This document shows, one piece after another, positions 17,670-26,072 of a stretch of DNA of 64,000 nt; the stretch's first letter is position 1, and each line of letters starts with the position of its first letter. Under the pieces are notes generated by a model. The model saw only the letters and a program-made list of their open reading frames with translations, was not told the DNA's origin and searched no databases. Made by a program: the position numbers and the translations under genes. This DNA comes from Spirochaetaceae bacterium (lineage in GTDB: Bacteria > Myxococcota_A > UBA9160 > UBA4427), in assembly GCA_020632655.1 (NCBI GenBank), contig JACKFD010000001.1:434001-498000 (forward strand), in the 5' to 3' direction.

Positions 17670-18932
17670 ATGGGCGAGGCCGAGATCGCGAAGCTGCGAC
17701 CGATGCAGGAGCGCTACGCGCGTCCGGACTGGGTGCGGCGACTCTGCGCGATGGGCGAGTCGGTCGGGGGCGGGCTCGAAGGCGCGCGGCGGATCGTGCC
17801 GATGGACGCTGAGGCGATGCTCGAGACGGCGGAGCGGAGCCTCGGTGGGGGACCCTTCGGCGATTTCGGCGAGCCCGGCTGGCGGGATCACTACCGGGCG
17901 CTCGTGGCGGCGGCGGATGCGCTGCCGCTGCACGTGGTGGGTCGCTTGATGACGCGCCAGGAGATCCTGCGCTCGCTGCGGACGCGTCTCGCGATCGGGC
18001 GCGCGTGGGCGCAGGAGCCGGCGATGGCAGAGGAGGAGATCGTGCGGCCCGTGATCGTGACGGGACCGGCGCGCTCGGGCACGACGATCACCTTCGAGCT
18101 CCTCGCCCTCGATCCGGACCTGCGTGGGCCGATGGCGGCGGATGCGTTGCATCCGATTCCGCTGGACGGGGCGAGCGAGGCGGATCGGCTCGCGGCGAGC
18201 GAGTGCGAGCAGGAGCTCTGGGCGGACGTGCAGCCGGAATTCGCGGCGATCCACGAGCTGCGTTCGGATCTCCCGGTCGAGTGCGTGACGCTCACGACCG
18301 CGAGCTTCTGCGGGTCGCATTGGCCGATGGTGTTGGGCGCGGTGCCGATGGATCCGGTCGCGACCTACGCCTTCGAGAAGCGGCTTCTTCAGCTGCTGCA
18401 ATTCCTCGGACCGCGGCCGCAGCCGACCTGGCTGCTCAAGACGCCGGGGCACATCATGATGATCGACCTGACGCTCGCGACCTTCCCGGATGCGTGGATC
18501 GTCCAGACCCATCGCGACCCGGCGAAGACGATGCCTTCGACCGTCAGCACGACGGCCATGGTGCAGTGGCTGCGGACGGATCGGGTCGACGTGGCGCAGC
18601 AGGTGCGCGCGATCGGCGCCGCGTTCACGGCGGCGCTCAACTCGGTGGCCGTGCGTCGGCGCGAGGGCGATCTGCCGAATCGATTCGTCGACGTGCACTT
18701 CCAGTCGCTGATGCGGGATCCGGTCGAGACCCTGCGTCGCGCCTACGGCGAGATGGAGCGCCCGTTCACGACCGAGCACGGCGAGCGGATCCGGCAATAC
18801 CTGGCGGAGAAGCCGAAGGGCAAGTTCGGCGTCCATCGCTACACGCCGGAGGAGTGGGGCTTCACGCGGAGCGAGCTGCACGCCTCGCTCGCGCCCTACA
18901 TAGACGCCTTCGGCATCGAACTCGAGGGCTGA
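17670..18932 (+). CDS. sulfotransferase-family protein
   Basis: 420-residue protein of the bacterial sulfotransferase family (PF13469 type). The PAPS 5'-phosphosulfate loop is VTGPARSGTTITFELLALDP (P-loop-like, about 129-148). The 3'-phosphate contact is IVQTHRDPAKTMPS, and the RYTPEEWGF C-terminal phrase recurs in the family. These enzymes are common in steroid- and fatty-acid-degrading actinobacteria and proteobacteria, where the acceptor is unknown. ATG 17670 follows GGGGAGAGGACG. Soluble; no signal peptide. Confidence 0.85.
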   Translation: MGEAEIAKLRPMQERYARPDWVRRLCAMGESVGGGLEGARRIVPMDAEAMLETAERSLGGGPFGDFGEPGWRDHYRALVAAADALPLHVVGRLMTRQEILRSLRTRLAIGRAWAQEPAMAEEEIVRPVIVTGPARSGTTITFELLALDPDLRGPMAADALHPIPLDGASEADRLAASECEQELWADVQPEFAAIHELRSDLPVECVTLTTASFCGSHWPMVLGAVPMDPVATYAFEKRLLQLLQFLGPRPQPTWLLKTPGHIMMIDLTLATFPDAWIVQTHRDPAKTMPSTVSTTAMVQWLRTDRVDVAQQVRAIGAAFTAALNSVAVRRREGDLPNRFVDVHFQSLMRDPVETLRRAYGEMERPFTTEHGERIRQYLAEKPKGKFGVHRYTPEEWGFTRSELHASLAPYIDAFGIELEG

Positions 18933-18950
18933 GCAGGGCGGCCGGGCGCT

Positions 18951-19781
18951 TCAATCCGTGCCGAGCTCCGTGCACGCCTCGGCGAGCGTGCGTTCGCCCT
19001 GCCGCGTCTGCACGCCCCGGTCGAGGAAGCGACGCATCCGCGGGATGCGTTCGGCGCGCGGGTCGGTCATCAGGTGATCGAAGGCGCGCTGCTCGCGGAG
19101 CAGGTCGGCCTCGACCGTGGCATCCGAGATTCCATGGATCGTGGCCTTCGCCGTCTGCAGCGCCTCCGCGGGGAAGCTCGCGATCCGGCGTGCGAGACGA
19201 TCGACGAAGGGGCCGAGCTCGTCCGGGGGCAGGGCGCGGTTGATCCAGCCGTAGCGACAGGCCTCGTCGGCATCGAAGTCGTCGCAGCCGAGGATGATCT
19301 CGGCCGCCCGCGCACGACCGACGAGGCGGGTCAGCCGGGCCGTGCCGCCGGCGCCGGGCAGGATGCCGAGGGCGACCTCGGGCTGGCCGAAGACGGCCTT
19401 GCCCCGCGCCGCGAAGCGCATGTCGCAGGCGAGGGTGACCTCGCTGCCTCCACCGCGGACGTAGCCCGCGATCTCCGCGATCGTGACCTGCGGCAGCCGG
19501 CGTAGCCGCTCGAGCACGGCGTGCACGAAGGAGGGCTCCGTGGCCTCCGGTACGGGATCCATCGGGACGCTGACGATCGACTCGACGTCGCCGTGGGCGA
19601 TGAAGAAGTCGGGGTCCGCACTCCGGAGCACGACGACGCGCGTGGCCTCGTCCCGCTCGAGCTCGTCGACGAGCCCGATCAGGGCGCCGAGCAGCTCGCC
19701 GCCGAGCAGATTCATCGGGGGCGAGTCGATCGTGGCCCGGGCGACACCCGCGTCGCGTTCGATCCGGATGCGCTCGCTCAT
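18951..19781 (-). CDS. enoyl-CoA hydratase/isomerase (crotonase) family protein
   Basis: 276-residue crotonase-fold enzyme. The CoA oxyanion-hole segment is FFIAHGDVESI and the second is GYVRGGGSEVTLACDMRFA. In the segment that usually carries the two hydratase glutamates it reads GGGSEVTL and FGQPEVALGILPGAGGTARL, so both acidic positions are present. It hydrates 2-enoyl-CoA or isomerises it. It diverges from the DUF35 pair; the spacer holds TetR-type site 3. ATG 19781 has GGGAGCG upstream. Confidence 0.85.
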   Translation of the reverse strand: MSERIRIERDAGVARATIDSPPMNLLGGELLGALIGLVDELERDEATRVVVLRSADPDFFIAHGDVESIVSVPMDPVPEATEPSFVHAVLERLRRLPQVTIAEIAGYVRGGGSEVTLACDMRFAARGKAVFGQPEVALGILPGAGGTARLTRLVGRARAAEIILGCDDFDADEACRYGWINRALPPDELGPFVDRLARRIASFPAEALQTAKATIHGISDATVEADLLREQRAFDHLMTDPRAERIPRMRRFLDRGVQTRQGERTLAEACTELGTD

Positions 19782-19912
19782 CGCTCCCTCCCTGCGGCTC
19801 CGGATCGTTCGGAGCGGATGTCGCGGATCGCCGCCGTCCGCACGGATGCGCGAGTCTAGTGGCGTCGAGTCGGCCGCCACAAGATGCGCCGGGCCGCGCT
19901 CCGGGGCGCGAT

Positions 19913-19926
19913 TGAAACACGTTCCA
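19913..19926. promoter_or_regulatory. candidate TetR operator, site 3
   Basis: TGAAACACGTTCCA, one base different from site 1 read on the minus strand; the match to site 1 extends outward to GATTGAAACACGTT. It lies between the divergent crotonase (start 19781) and DUF35 (start 19989) genes, eight bases before a TTGACT that could be the -35 box of the rightward operon. Confidence 0.65.
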
Positions 19927-19988
19927 TCCTCTGCTTGACTTGGCGGGCTCCGGTCGACGGAGTGCCCCGTGCAAGGAGATCCGGCCCG

Positions 19989-20432
19989 ATGAGTCCGACG
20001 CTCGAGAAGGCGCTGACCGCGCCCCACAAGCTCGAATACACCTACAAGCGCTCGCTCGGTCCCGTGCTCTCGCCGTTCTTCACGGCGTTGCGCGATCGCC
20101 GCATCCTCGGCGTGAAGCGGCGCGATGGTCGCGTGATGGTGCCGCCGAAGGAGTACGACCCCGACACGAGCGAGTCCCTCGACGAGCTGGTCGAGGTCTC
20201 GGACGAGGGCGTCGTGACGAGCTGGTCCTGGGTGGCCACGCCGCGCCGGCAGCAGCCTCTCGATCGTCCCTTTGCCTATGCGCTCGTCAAGCTCGACGGC
20301 GCGGACACGGCGTTCCTGCACGTCGTCGACGCCGGCGACGAGGGCAACATGGAGACGGGGATGCGTGTGAAGGCGCGCTGGGCCGACGAGACGACGGGGA
20401 TGATCACGGACTTCGTGTTCGTCCCGGCTTGA
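19989..20432 (+). CDS. DUF35 OB-fold protein lacking zinc ligands
   Basis: 147-residue OB-fold partner protein. RRILGVKRRDGRVMVPPKEYDP aligns with the rubredoxin-like zinc ribbon of DUF35 (ChsH2 C-domain), but there is no cysteine anywhere in the protein; the OB barrel follows from GVVTSWSWVATP to KARWADETTG. DUF35 proteins bind thiolase-fold enzymes such as Ltp2 and help bind acyl-CoA. ATG 19989 has AAGGAGAT upstream. First gene of a four-gene operon with a second DUF35 protein and two thiolase-fold proteins. Confidence 0.8.
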   Translation: MSPTLEKALTAPHKLEYTYKRSLGPVLSPFFTALRDRRILGVKRRDGRVMVPPKEYDPDTSESLDELVEVSDEGVVTSWSWVATPRRQQPLDRPFAYALVKLDGADTAFLHVVDAGDEGNMETGMRVKARWADETTGMITDFVFVPA

Positions 20433-20563
20433 TCTGCGCGCCGACCGCTCCCCGGTCGGTGCGACACCGTGTGAGCGCCCGCCGCCGCCGAGCGGAGGGG
20501 CGCGACGATGAAGGGCCCCGTCTCGATCACGAGAAGAGGTCGGGGACCCGGAGGAGAGACGCC

Positions 20564-21073
20564 TTGAGTGATGCCAACGAAGCGGCGAACGAGCCGATCG
20601 CCGTGATCCGCACGCCGATCTCGCTCGACTACCACTACAGCGCCGGCCAGTCCGCCTCCCGCTTCCTGCGCGCGATCGCGCAGGGCAAGCTGCTCGGCCA
20701 GAAATGTCCGGTCGACGGTCGTGTCTACTTTCCGAGCCGCGGCGCCTGCCCGCAGCACGGCGTGACCTTCGGAGACGAGGTCGTCGAGCTGTCGGACAAG
20801 GGCACGGTCGTGACCTTCTCGATCGTGCGCGTCCCGTCCGAGAACATCCCCCTCGAGCTGCCCTACATCACGATCAACGTGCTGCTCGACGGCGCGGACA
20901 CGATCCTGATCCACGTGCTCGACGCGAAGCTCGAGGACGTGCGGATGGGCATGCGCGTCCAGGCCGTCTGGAAGCCGAAGGAGGAGTGGACGACCTCGAC
21001 GGCCAACATCCTCTACTTCCGGCCGATCGACGAGCCGGACGCCTCCTACGACAGCTACAAGGAGCACATCTGA
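20564..21073 (+). CDS. DUF35 OB-fold protein with partial zinc ribbon
   Basis: 169-residue DUF35 protein. The ribbon reads GQKCPVDGRVYFPSRG then ACPQHG, giving Cys48 and Cys62 only; Asp51 and His65 occupy the places of the other two cysteines. The OB barrel (GTVVTFSIVRVPS to MRVQAVWKPK) is intact. TTG 20564 has GGAGGAG eight bases upstream and gives the only start that keeps the full N-terminal helix SASRFLRAIAQGKLLGQ. Its TGA overlaps the ATG of the next gene, indicating coupling and probably a complex with it. Confidence 0.82.
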   Translation: MSDANEAANEPIAVIRTPISLDYHYSAGQSASRFLRAIAQGKLLGQKCPVDGRVYFPSRGACPQHGVTFGDEVVELSDKGTVVTFSIVRVPSENIPLELPYITINVLLDGADTILIHVLDAKLEDVRMGMRVQAVWKPKEEWTTSTANILYFRPIDEPDASYDSYKEHI

Positions 21074-22128
21074 TGCGCGACGTCGCCGTCGTCGGCTTCA
21101 CCCAGAGTCCCTCGATGCGGAGCGAGCCCGACCGCAACGAGGTCGAGATCCTGATCCCCGTGATCGACGCCCTGCGCAAGCAGACGGGGCTGACCAGCGC
21201 GGACATGGACTTCATCTGCTCGGGCTCGAGCGACTACCTCGCCGGCTCCTCCTTCGCCTTCGTCTCGGGTCTCGACGCGGTCGGTGCCTGGCCGCCGGTC
21301 TGCGAGAGCCACGTCGAGATGGACGGCGCCTGGGCGCTCTACGAGGCCTGGGTGAAGATCCAGATGGGCTATGCGGACACGGCCCTCGTGTACGGCTTCG
21401 GCAAGCCCTCGATGGGCGACCTGCCGATCACGATGGCGCTCCAGCTCGATCCCTATTCGGTCATGCCGCTCTGGCCCGACACGCTCTCGATCGCGGGGCT
21501 GCAGGCGCGGCATTGTCTCGAGAAGGGGATCCTGACCTTCGAGCAGATGGCGGCGGCGGCCGCGCGCGACCGCGGGCACGCCAAGGGCAATCCGAACGCG
21601 CAGGTGAAGGGCGACTTCACGGTCGAGGGCATCCTGGCCGAGCCCTTCCTGGCGAACCCGCTGCGCAAGTCGGACTGCGCGCCGATCTCCGACGGGGCTT
21701 CGGCGATCGTGCTCGCGGCGGGGGACCGGGCGCGGGAGCTCTCGAAGCGGCCGGCCTGGATCCGTGGGATCGAGCATATCTGCGAGCCGATGGACCTCGG
21801 CGTGCGCGACCTCGGGCGCTCGCGCTCGACGGAGATGGCGGCGGCGAAGGCCGGGGTGGGGAAGGGCAAGATCGACGTAGCCGAGCTCTCCGCGCCCTTC
21901 ACGCACCAGGAGATCCTGGTCGAGCGCGCCCTCGGTCTCGGTCCCGACACGAAGGTGAACCCGTCCGGCGGTGCGCTCGCGGGCAATCCGCTCATGGCGG
22001 TCGGGCTCTCGCGGATCGGCGAGTGCGCGACGCGCATCTGGAGCGGCGAGGCGGATCGTGCCGTGGCGCACGCGACGTCCGGTCCCTGTCTGCAGCAGAA
22101 CCTGGTCTGCGTCCTGGAGGGTGAGTAG
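21073..22128 (+). CDS. thiolase-fold lipid-transfer protein (Ltp), Cys-less
   Basis: 351-residue thiolase-superfamily protein of the SCP-x/Ltp branch. Where thiolases carry the nucleophilic Cys, this reads CESHVEMDGAWALYEAW (about 77-93) with Met-Asp at the expected place, and the C-terminal GHP loop is GGALAGNPLMA. In the steroid pathway the Ltp2-ChsH2 (DUF35) complex is a retro-aldolase rather than a thiolase, and the same loss of Cys plus a DUF35 neighbour is seen here. Retro-aldol C-C cleavage of a hydroxyacyl-CoA is the best inference. Confidence 0.82.
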   Translation: MRDVAVVGFTQSPSMRSEPDRNEVEILIPVIDALRKQTGLTSADMDFICSGSSDYLAGSSFAFVSGLDAVGAWPPVCESHVEMDGAWALYEAWVKIQMGYADTALVYGFGKPSMGDLPITMALQLDPYSVMPLWPDTLSIAGLQARHCLEKGILTFEQMAAAAARDRGHAKGNPNAQVKGDFTVEGILAEPFLANPLRKSDCAPISDGASAIVLAAGDRARELSKRPAWIRGIEHICEPMDLGVRDLGRSRSTEMAAAKAGVGKGKIDVAELSAPFTHQEILVERALGLGPDTKVNPSGGALAGNPLMAVGLSRIGECATRIWSGEADRAVAHATSGPCLQQNLVCVLEGE

Positions 22129-22130
22129 CG

Positions 22131-23288
22131 ATGGCGGAGTTGACGGCGGTCGTCGGCATCGGACAGACGAAGTACCAGGCGAAGCGGCTCGACGTCTCGA
22201 TGCCCGGCATGATCCGCGAGGCGGCCGAGCGCGCGCTCGCCGACGCGAACTGCACCTGGAAGGACATCGACGCGGTCATCATCGGCAAGGCCCCAGACCT
22301 CTTCGAGGGCGTGATGATGCCGGAGCTCTTCCTGAACGATGCGATCGGCGGGGCCTACAAGCCCATGCTGCGCGTGCACACCGCGGGCAGTGTCGGCGGC
22401 TCGACGGGCATCGTCGCGGCCAGCATGGTCCAGAGCGGCGTGCACGACCGCGTGCTCTGCGTCGCCTACGAGAAGCAGAGCGAGTCGAACGCGACCTGGG
22501 CGCTCTCGATCGCGCTGCCCTTCTCGCTCGCGACGGTCGCCGGGGCGGGGGGGTACTTCGCGCCGCTCGTGCGCGGCTACATCCGCCGTTCGGGTGCGCC
22601 CGAGGACACGGGCATCCGGGTCGCGGTCAAGGACCGGCAGAACGCCCTGCGCAATCCGCTCGCGCATCTGCATCTCGAGGACATCTCCTTCGACCTCGTC
22701 GCGAACTCGCCGATGCTCTGGGATCCGATCCGATACCTCGAGACCTGTCCGAGCTCGGACGGGGCCTGCGCGATGGTGATGGAGAAGGCGTCTCTCGCGA
22801 GCAAGCGCTCGGGCAAGGTGGCCTGGATCCACGCGACGGAGATGCGCAGCGAGCCCACGATGTTCTCGGGGCGTGACCAGGTCATGCCGCGCGCGACCCT
22901 CGACAACGCGGCGGCGCTCTACAAGAAGGCCGGCATCACGAATCCGCGCCGGGAGATCGACTGCGCGGAGATCTATGTGCCCTTCTCGTGGTTCGAGCCG
23001 ATGTGGATGGAGGGCATGCTGATCTCCGAGCGCAACGAGGGCTGGAAGATGACCTACGAGGGCGCCACGGCCATCGACGGCGACTTTCCGGTCAACATGT
23101 CCGGCGGCGTGCTCTCGTCGAATCCGATCGGCGCCTCGGGGCTCATCCGTTTCGCCGAGGCGGCGCGGCAGGTGCGCGGGCTCGCGGAGAAGCATCAGGT
23201 CGACGGCGCGAAGAAGGCGCTCGGGCACGCCTACGGCGGCGGCTCGCAGTACTTCTCGACCTGGATCGTGAGCTCCGAGAAGCCCTGA
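22131..23288 (+). CDS. thiolase-fold lipid-transfer protein (Ltp), Cys-less
   Basis: 385-residue second thiolase-like protein, two bases after the previous gene. The nucleophile position is in HTAGSVGGSTGIVAA (about 83-97) with Ser/Val in place of Cys, and the end loop is SGGVLSSNPIGASGLIR without the GHP His. This wording is typical of Ltp3/Ltp4-type proteins encoded beside DUF35 genes in actinobacterial steroid clusters. It probably forms a heteromer with the preceding Ltp and the DUF35 proteins. ATG 22131 has GGAGGGTGAGTAGCG upstream inside the previous gene's end. Confidence 0.83.
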   Translation: MAELTAVVGIGQTKYQAKRLDVSMPGMIREAAERALADANCTWKDIDAVIIGKAPDLFEGVMMPELFLNDAIGGAYKPMLRVHTAGSVGGSTGIVAASMVQSGVHDRVLCVAYEKQSESNATWALSIALPFSLATVAGAGGYFAPLVRGYIRRSGAPEDTGIRVAVKDRQNALRNPLAHLHLEDISFDLVANSPMLWDPIRYLETCPSSDGACAMVMEKASLASKRSGKVAWIHATEMRSEPTMFSGRDQVMPRATLDNAAALYKKAGITNPRREIDCAEIYVPFSWFEPMWMEGMLISERNEGWKMTYEGATAIDGDFPVNMSGGVLSSNPIGASGLIRFAEAARQVRGLAEKHQVDGAKKALGHAYGGGSQYFSTWIVSSEKP

Positions 23289-23297
23289 GGGCCGGTG

Positions 23298-23558
23298 GGC
23301 CACGCGGTGTGTCGGGCCTGGTGTCGGAACGCGGCGTTGCGGGCCCGGTGCCGGAGGCGGGTCACTCGGCGTTGCGGGCGTGGAGCCGGAGGCGGGCCAC
23401 TCGGCGTTGCGGGCCCGGTGCCGGAGGCGGTCCACTCGGCGTTGCGGGCCCGGTGCCGGAGGCGGGTCACTCGGCGTTGCGGGCCCGGTGCCGGAGGCGG
23501 GCCACTCGGCGTTGCGGGTCTGGTGCCGGAGGCGGGTCACTCGGCGTTGCGGGCCCGG
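23298..23558. repeat. 35-bp tandem array carrying the 3' end of tRNA-Leu
   Basis: Copies start at 23333, 23368, 23403, 23438, 23473 and 23508; the next unit, from 23543, runs into the tRNA-Leu gene itself, and a decayed copy begins near 23298. Each unit contains GTGCCGGAGGCGGG, which on the minus strand is the last bases of the T stem, the acceptor strand and the discriminator of tRNA-Leu, followed by GC-rich linker. Units differ by at most a few bases. The array fills the whole gap between the stop of the last thiolase gene and the tRNA. Confidence 0.95.
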
Positions 23559-23643
23559 TGCCGGAGGCGGGACTCGAACCCGCACGACCGGGAAGGTCGG
23601 GGGATTTTGAGTCCCCTGCGTCTACCAATTCCGCCACTCCGGC
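23559..23643 (-). tRNA. tRNA-Leu (CAA)
   Basis: 85-nt tRNA read on the minus strand. Acceptor GCCGGAG pairs with CTCCGGC, discriminator A; the D arm has GGAATTGGTAGAC; the anticodon loop is ACTCAAAAT with CAA in the reading position; a long class II variable arm and the T loop GTTCGAGTCC follow. CCA is not encoded (CCG follows). A TATGCT box (23655-23660 on the complement) stands 12 bases upstream. Its 3' end is repeated downstream in a tandem array. Confidence 0.95.
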
Positions 23644-23738
23644 AGGCGGCCGGCAGCATACCACGCAGGGCCCGTCGCAAGAGCGTCGGGCGTCCCCGTG
23701 TCGCCGGATCCGACAGTCCCGGAGACGCATCGGATGCT

Positions 23739-23766
23739 TTGACACGGCCGGACCCCGTGGTAGGAT
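23739..23766 (+). promoter_or_regulatory. sigma70-type promoter of tRNA-Ala
   Basis: TTGACA at 23739-23744 and TAGGAT at 23761-23766 with a 16-base spacer. The tRNA starts 13 bases after the -10 box. Confidence 0.75.
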
Positions 23767-23778
23767 CCGCGCTCCTGT

Positions 23779-23854
23779 GGGGCCGTAGCTCAGTTGGGAG
23801 AGTGCTTGAATGGCATTCAAGAGGTCGCGGGTTCGATTCCCGCCGGCTCCACCA
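23779..23854 (+). tRNA. tRNA-Ala (GGC)
   Basis: 76-nt tRNA with encoded CCA. Acceptor GGGGCCG/CGGCTCC (one G-T pair), D arm GCTCAGTTGGGAGAGT, anticodon stem CTTGA/TCAAG around loop ATGGCAT (anticodon GGC), T loop GGGTTCGATTCCC. A good promoter lies just upstream. Confidence 0.96.
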
Positions 23855-24073
23855 GGCCTCCCTCTCCCCGTCCTCGTCTCGCTCCGATCGCTCCGCCCTC
23901 GAGTCCAGCGCGTCGCCGCGCGCGATGCGACAGGGACGTGCAGGTACTGCGATTCGAGCGGACGACCCGATGATTTGCCCCGTCGTCCCTGAACGTCGAC
24001 ACTCCCGCCTCGGCTCGCGCACGCCCGAGCTCGGTGCCCGGGACGCGGCTTCGGAAGCGGGAGGCTCCACTCG

Positions 24074-25237
24074 ATGTCGGAACGAACGGCACCCCTTCGC
24101 CCCGATCAATTCGAGCGCTACCGCCGCCATCTGAACCTGCCGCAGCTCGGCCTCGAGGGGCAGCAGCGACTGCTCGAGGGCTCGGTCCTGCTGATCGGCG
24201 CGGGCGGGCTCGGCTGCCCGGCCGCGCAGTACCTGGCTGCCGCCGGCGTGGGGCGCATCGGCCTGCTCGACGACGACGTCGTCTCGACCTCGAACCTCCA
24301 GCGCCAGATCCTCTACGCGACGGCGGACGTGGGACGACCCAAGGTCGAGGTCGCGGCCGAGCGGCTGCGGGCCCTGAACCCGGACGTCGCGATCGCGCCC
24401 CTGCGCATGCGCCTCGACTCGACGAATGCGCTGGGCGTCTTCCGCGACTACGACGTGATCGTGGACGGGACGGACAACTTCCCGACCCGCTACCTGACGA
24501 ACGACGCCTGCGTGCTGCTCGGCAAGCCGAACGTGCACGGCTCGATCTTCCGCTTCGAGGGGCAGGCCAGCGTCTTCGATGCGGTCCGCGGTCCCTGCTA
24601 CCGCTGTCTCTATCCCGAGCCACCGCCGCCGGGCGCCGTGCCCTCCTGCGCGGAGGGCGGCGTGCTCGGCATCCTGCCGGGCACGATCGCGCTCGTGCAG
24701 GCGACCGAGACGATCAAGCTGCTGGCGCGGCTGGGCGAGCCCCTGATCGGCCGGCTGCTGCACTACGACGCGCTCGAGATGGCGTGGCGGGAGTTCAAGC
24801 TGCAAAAGGATCCCGACTGCCCGATCTGCGGCGACGCGCCGATCCTCGAGGAGCTGATCGACTACGAGGGCTTCTGCGGCATGCCCGCGCGGGAAGGCCC
24901 TGCGACGGACGCCGTGCCGACCTGCCAGGCCGTCGAGGTCGCGCGTCGGCGTACGAGCGAGCCCGAGCTCGTGCTGCTCGACGTGCGCGAGGCCGACGAG
25001 CGGGCGACGGCTTCGATCGAGGGCGCGCACTGGATTCCCGTGGACGAGCTCTCGCAGCGGCTCGACGAGCTCTCGCCCTGGACCGAGCGGCCGATCGTGG
25101 TCTTCTGTCATCACGGCGGTCGGAGCGAGCGCGCGGCGCGGCTGCTGATCGAGCGCGGCTTCTCGCGCGTCGAGAACCTCGACGGGGGGATCGAGGCCTG
25201 GGCGCTCACGGTCGATCCGACCGTGCCACGCTACTGA
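24074..25237 (+). CDS. moeB: MoeB/ThiF adenylyltransferase with rhodanese domain
   Basis: 387-residue MoeZ-type enzyme. The E1-like N-terminal domain has VLLIGAGGLGCPAAQYLAAAG (ATP site), the Arg finger in SNLQRQILY, DGTDNFPTRYLTND and the zinc pairs CYRC and CPICG. The C-terminal rhodanese domain from about 290 ends with active-site loop FCHHGGRS. It adenylates the C-terminal Gly-Gly of a small sulfur carrier (MoaD, ThiS or CysO type) and can transfer persulfide sulfur. The preceding 220 bases after tRNA-Ala show no gene. The sulfur assimilation operon at 41-45 kb is a functional relative. Confidence 0.92.
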   Translation: MSERTAPLRPDQFERYRRHLNLPQLGLEGQQRLLEGSVLLIGAGGLGCPAAQYLAAAGVGRIGLLDDDVVSTSNLQRQILYATADVGRPKVEVAAERLRALNPDVAIAPLRMRLDSTNALGVFRDYDVIVDGTDNFPTRYLTNDACVLLGKPNVHGSIFRFEGQASVFDAVRGPCYRCLYPEPPPPGAVPSCAEGGVLGILPGTIALVQATETIKLLARLGEPLIGRLLHYDALEMAWREFKLQKDPDCPICGDAPILEELIDYEGFCGMPAREGPATDAVPTCQAVEVARRRTSEPELVLLDVREADERATASIEGAHWIPVDELSQRLDELSPWTERPIVVFCHHGGRSERAARLLIERGFSRVENLDGGIEAWALTVDPTVPRY

Positions 25238-25317
25238 GCGACGGATCGGCGGGGCCGATCGACAGTCGCCCCGGCCTATGGTTCCGTCTGCGATCCACCC
25301 CGAGCGCGGAGACAGGC

Positions 25318-25656
25318 TTGGCCCGCACGATCCCCGACCCCCTCGCCCGACGACACCTGCTCGAAGGCGGACTCGACGCCGTCCGCGCGCGCGGAATCGC
25401 CGACGCCTACCTCGAGGCGGATCGGGAGGTCGAGGCGATCGACTTCCTCACGATCGCGCAGGCCCGCGACGTGCTCGCCTCGTTGCAGGAGCGCGCCGTC
25501 GAGCGGGGCGACGTCTTCCTGATGCGCGCGGCGAGCCGGGGGCTCGGCGAGGAGCCGGCCTCGGATCGTTGGGACGCCCTGGCCCGGTCGGCGGAGACGC
25601 AGGGGCGCGGGCGGGACGCGGAGACCGCCCGGCGCCTCGCGACCGTGGACGCCTGA
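25318..25656 (+). CDS. small hypothetical protein
   Basis: 112 residues, predicted soluble and helical: ARTIPDPLARRHLLEGGLDA at the N terminus, then FLTIAQARDVLASLQERA and a basic/acidic tail. No known domain recognised. TTG 25318 follows GGAGACAGGC, and no ATG or GTG suits. It lies 80 bases after moeB and eight bases before the SCP2-like gene, in the same direction, so probably one transcript reaching uvrA. Confidence 0.6.
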   Translation: MARTIPDPLARRHLLEGGLDAVRARGIADAYLEADREVEAIDFLTIAQARDVLASLQERAVERGDVFLMRAASRGLGEEPASDRWDALARSAETQGRGRDAETARRLATVDA

Positions 25657-25664
25657 CGGTCGAC

Positions 25665-26072
25665 GTGTCGGAGACCGGACTCGCCCGGGCGCGCAGCGGG
25701 CAGGGGGCGCGCGAGACGTCGATCGACTCGATCGAGGCGGCGCTCGACCGTCTTCGGGCGTGGTTCCGACCGGAGGTGGCTGCGGCCATCTCGCTCGTCT
25801 GTCTGGTCGAGCTCTCGGGCAAGCCGGGCGGGCGTTTCTGGCTGCGGCTCGATGCCGGGCGCCTCTCGTCGGGGGAGGGCGGCACCCCCGCGCCGGACCT
25901 GATCGTTCGCGCCTCCGCCTCGGACTTCTACGCCTTCCTCGACGGGAGCGAGAACCCGGACCTGCTCTACATGGAGGAGCGCATCCGGATCGAGGGCTCC
26001 CTCGGCCTCGCACTGTCCTTGCGGCTGGCCTTCGCGCCGCCACGGGATCGAGGCGACGATGGGCGAGGCTGA
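25665..26072 (+). CDS. SCP2-like sterol-binding domain protein
   Basis: 135-residue protein matching the SCP-2/ubiquinone-factor fold: ISLVCLVELSGKPGGRFWLRLDAG, then APDLIVRASASDFYAFLDG and a final SLGLALSLRLAF helix. The family binds sterols, acyl-CoA or quinones in a hydrophobic tunnel. GTG 25665 is the only plausible start after the stop of the preceding gene. The 3' end overlaps the uvrA start by 14 bases, an unusual partner that may be only transcriptional. Confidence 0.72.
   Translation: MSETGLARARSGQGARETSIDSIEAALDRLRAWFRPEVAAAISLVCLVELSGKPGGRFWLRLDAGRLSSGEGGTPAPDLIVRASASDFYAFLDGSENPDLLYMEERIRIEGSLGLALSLRLAFAPPRDRGDDGRG

Noticed and set aside
23298..23572. 35-bp repeats as a CRISPR array
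   Set aside because: Units abut with no spacers, carry tRNA-Leu 3' sequence and no cas genes are present.
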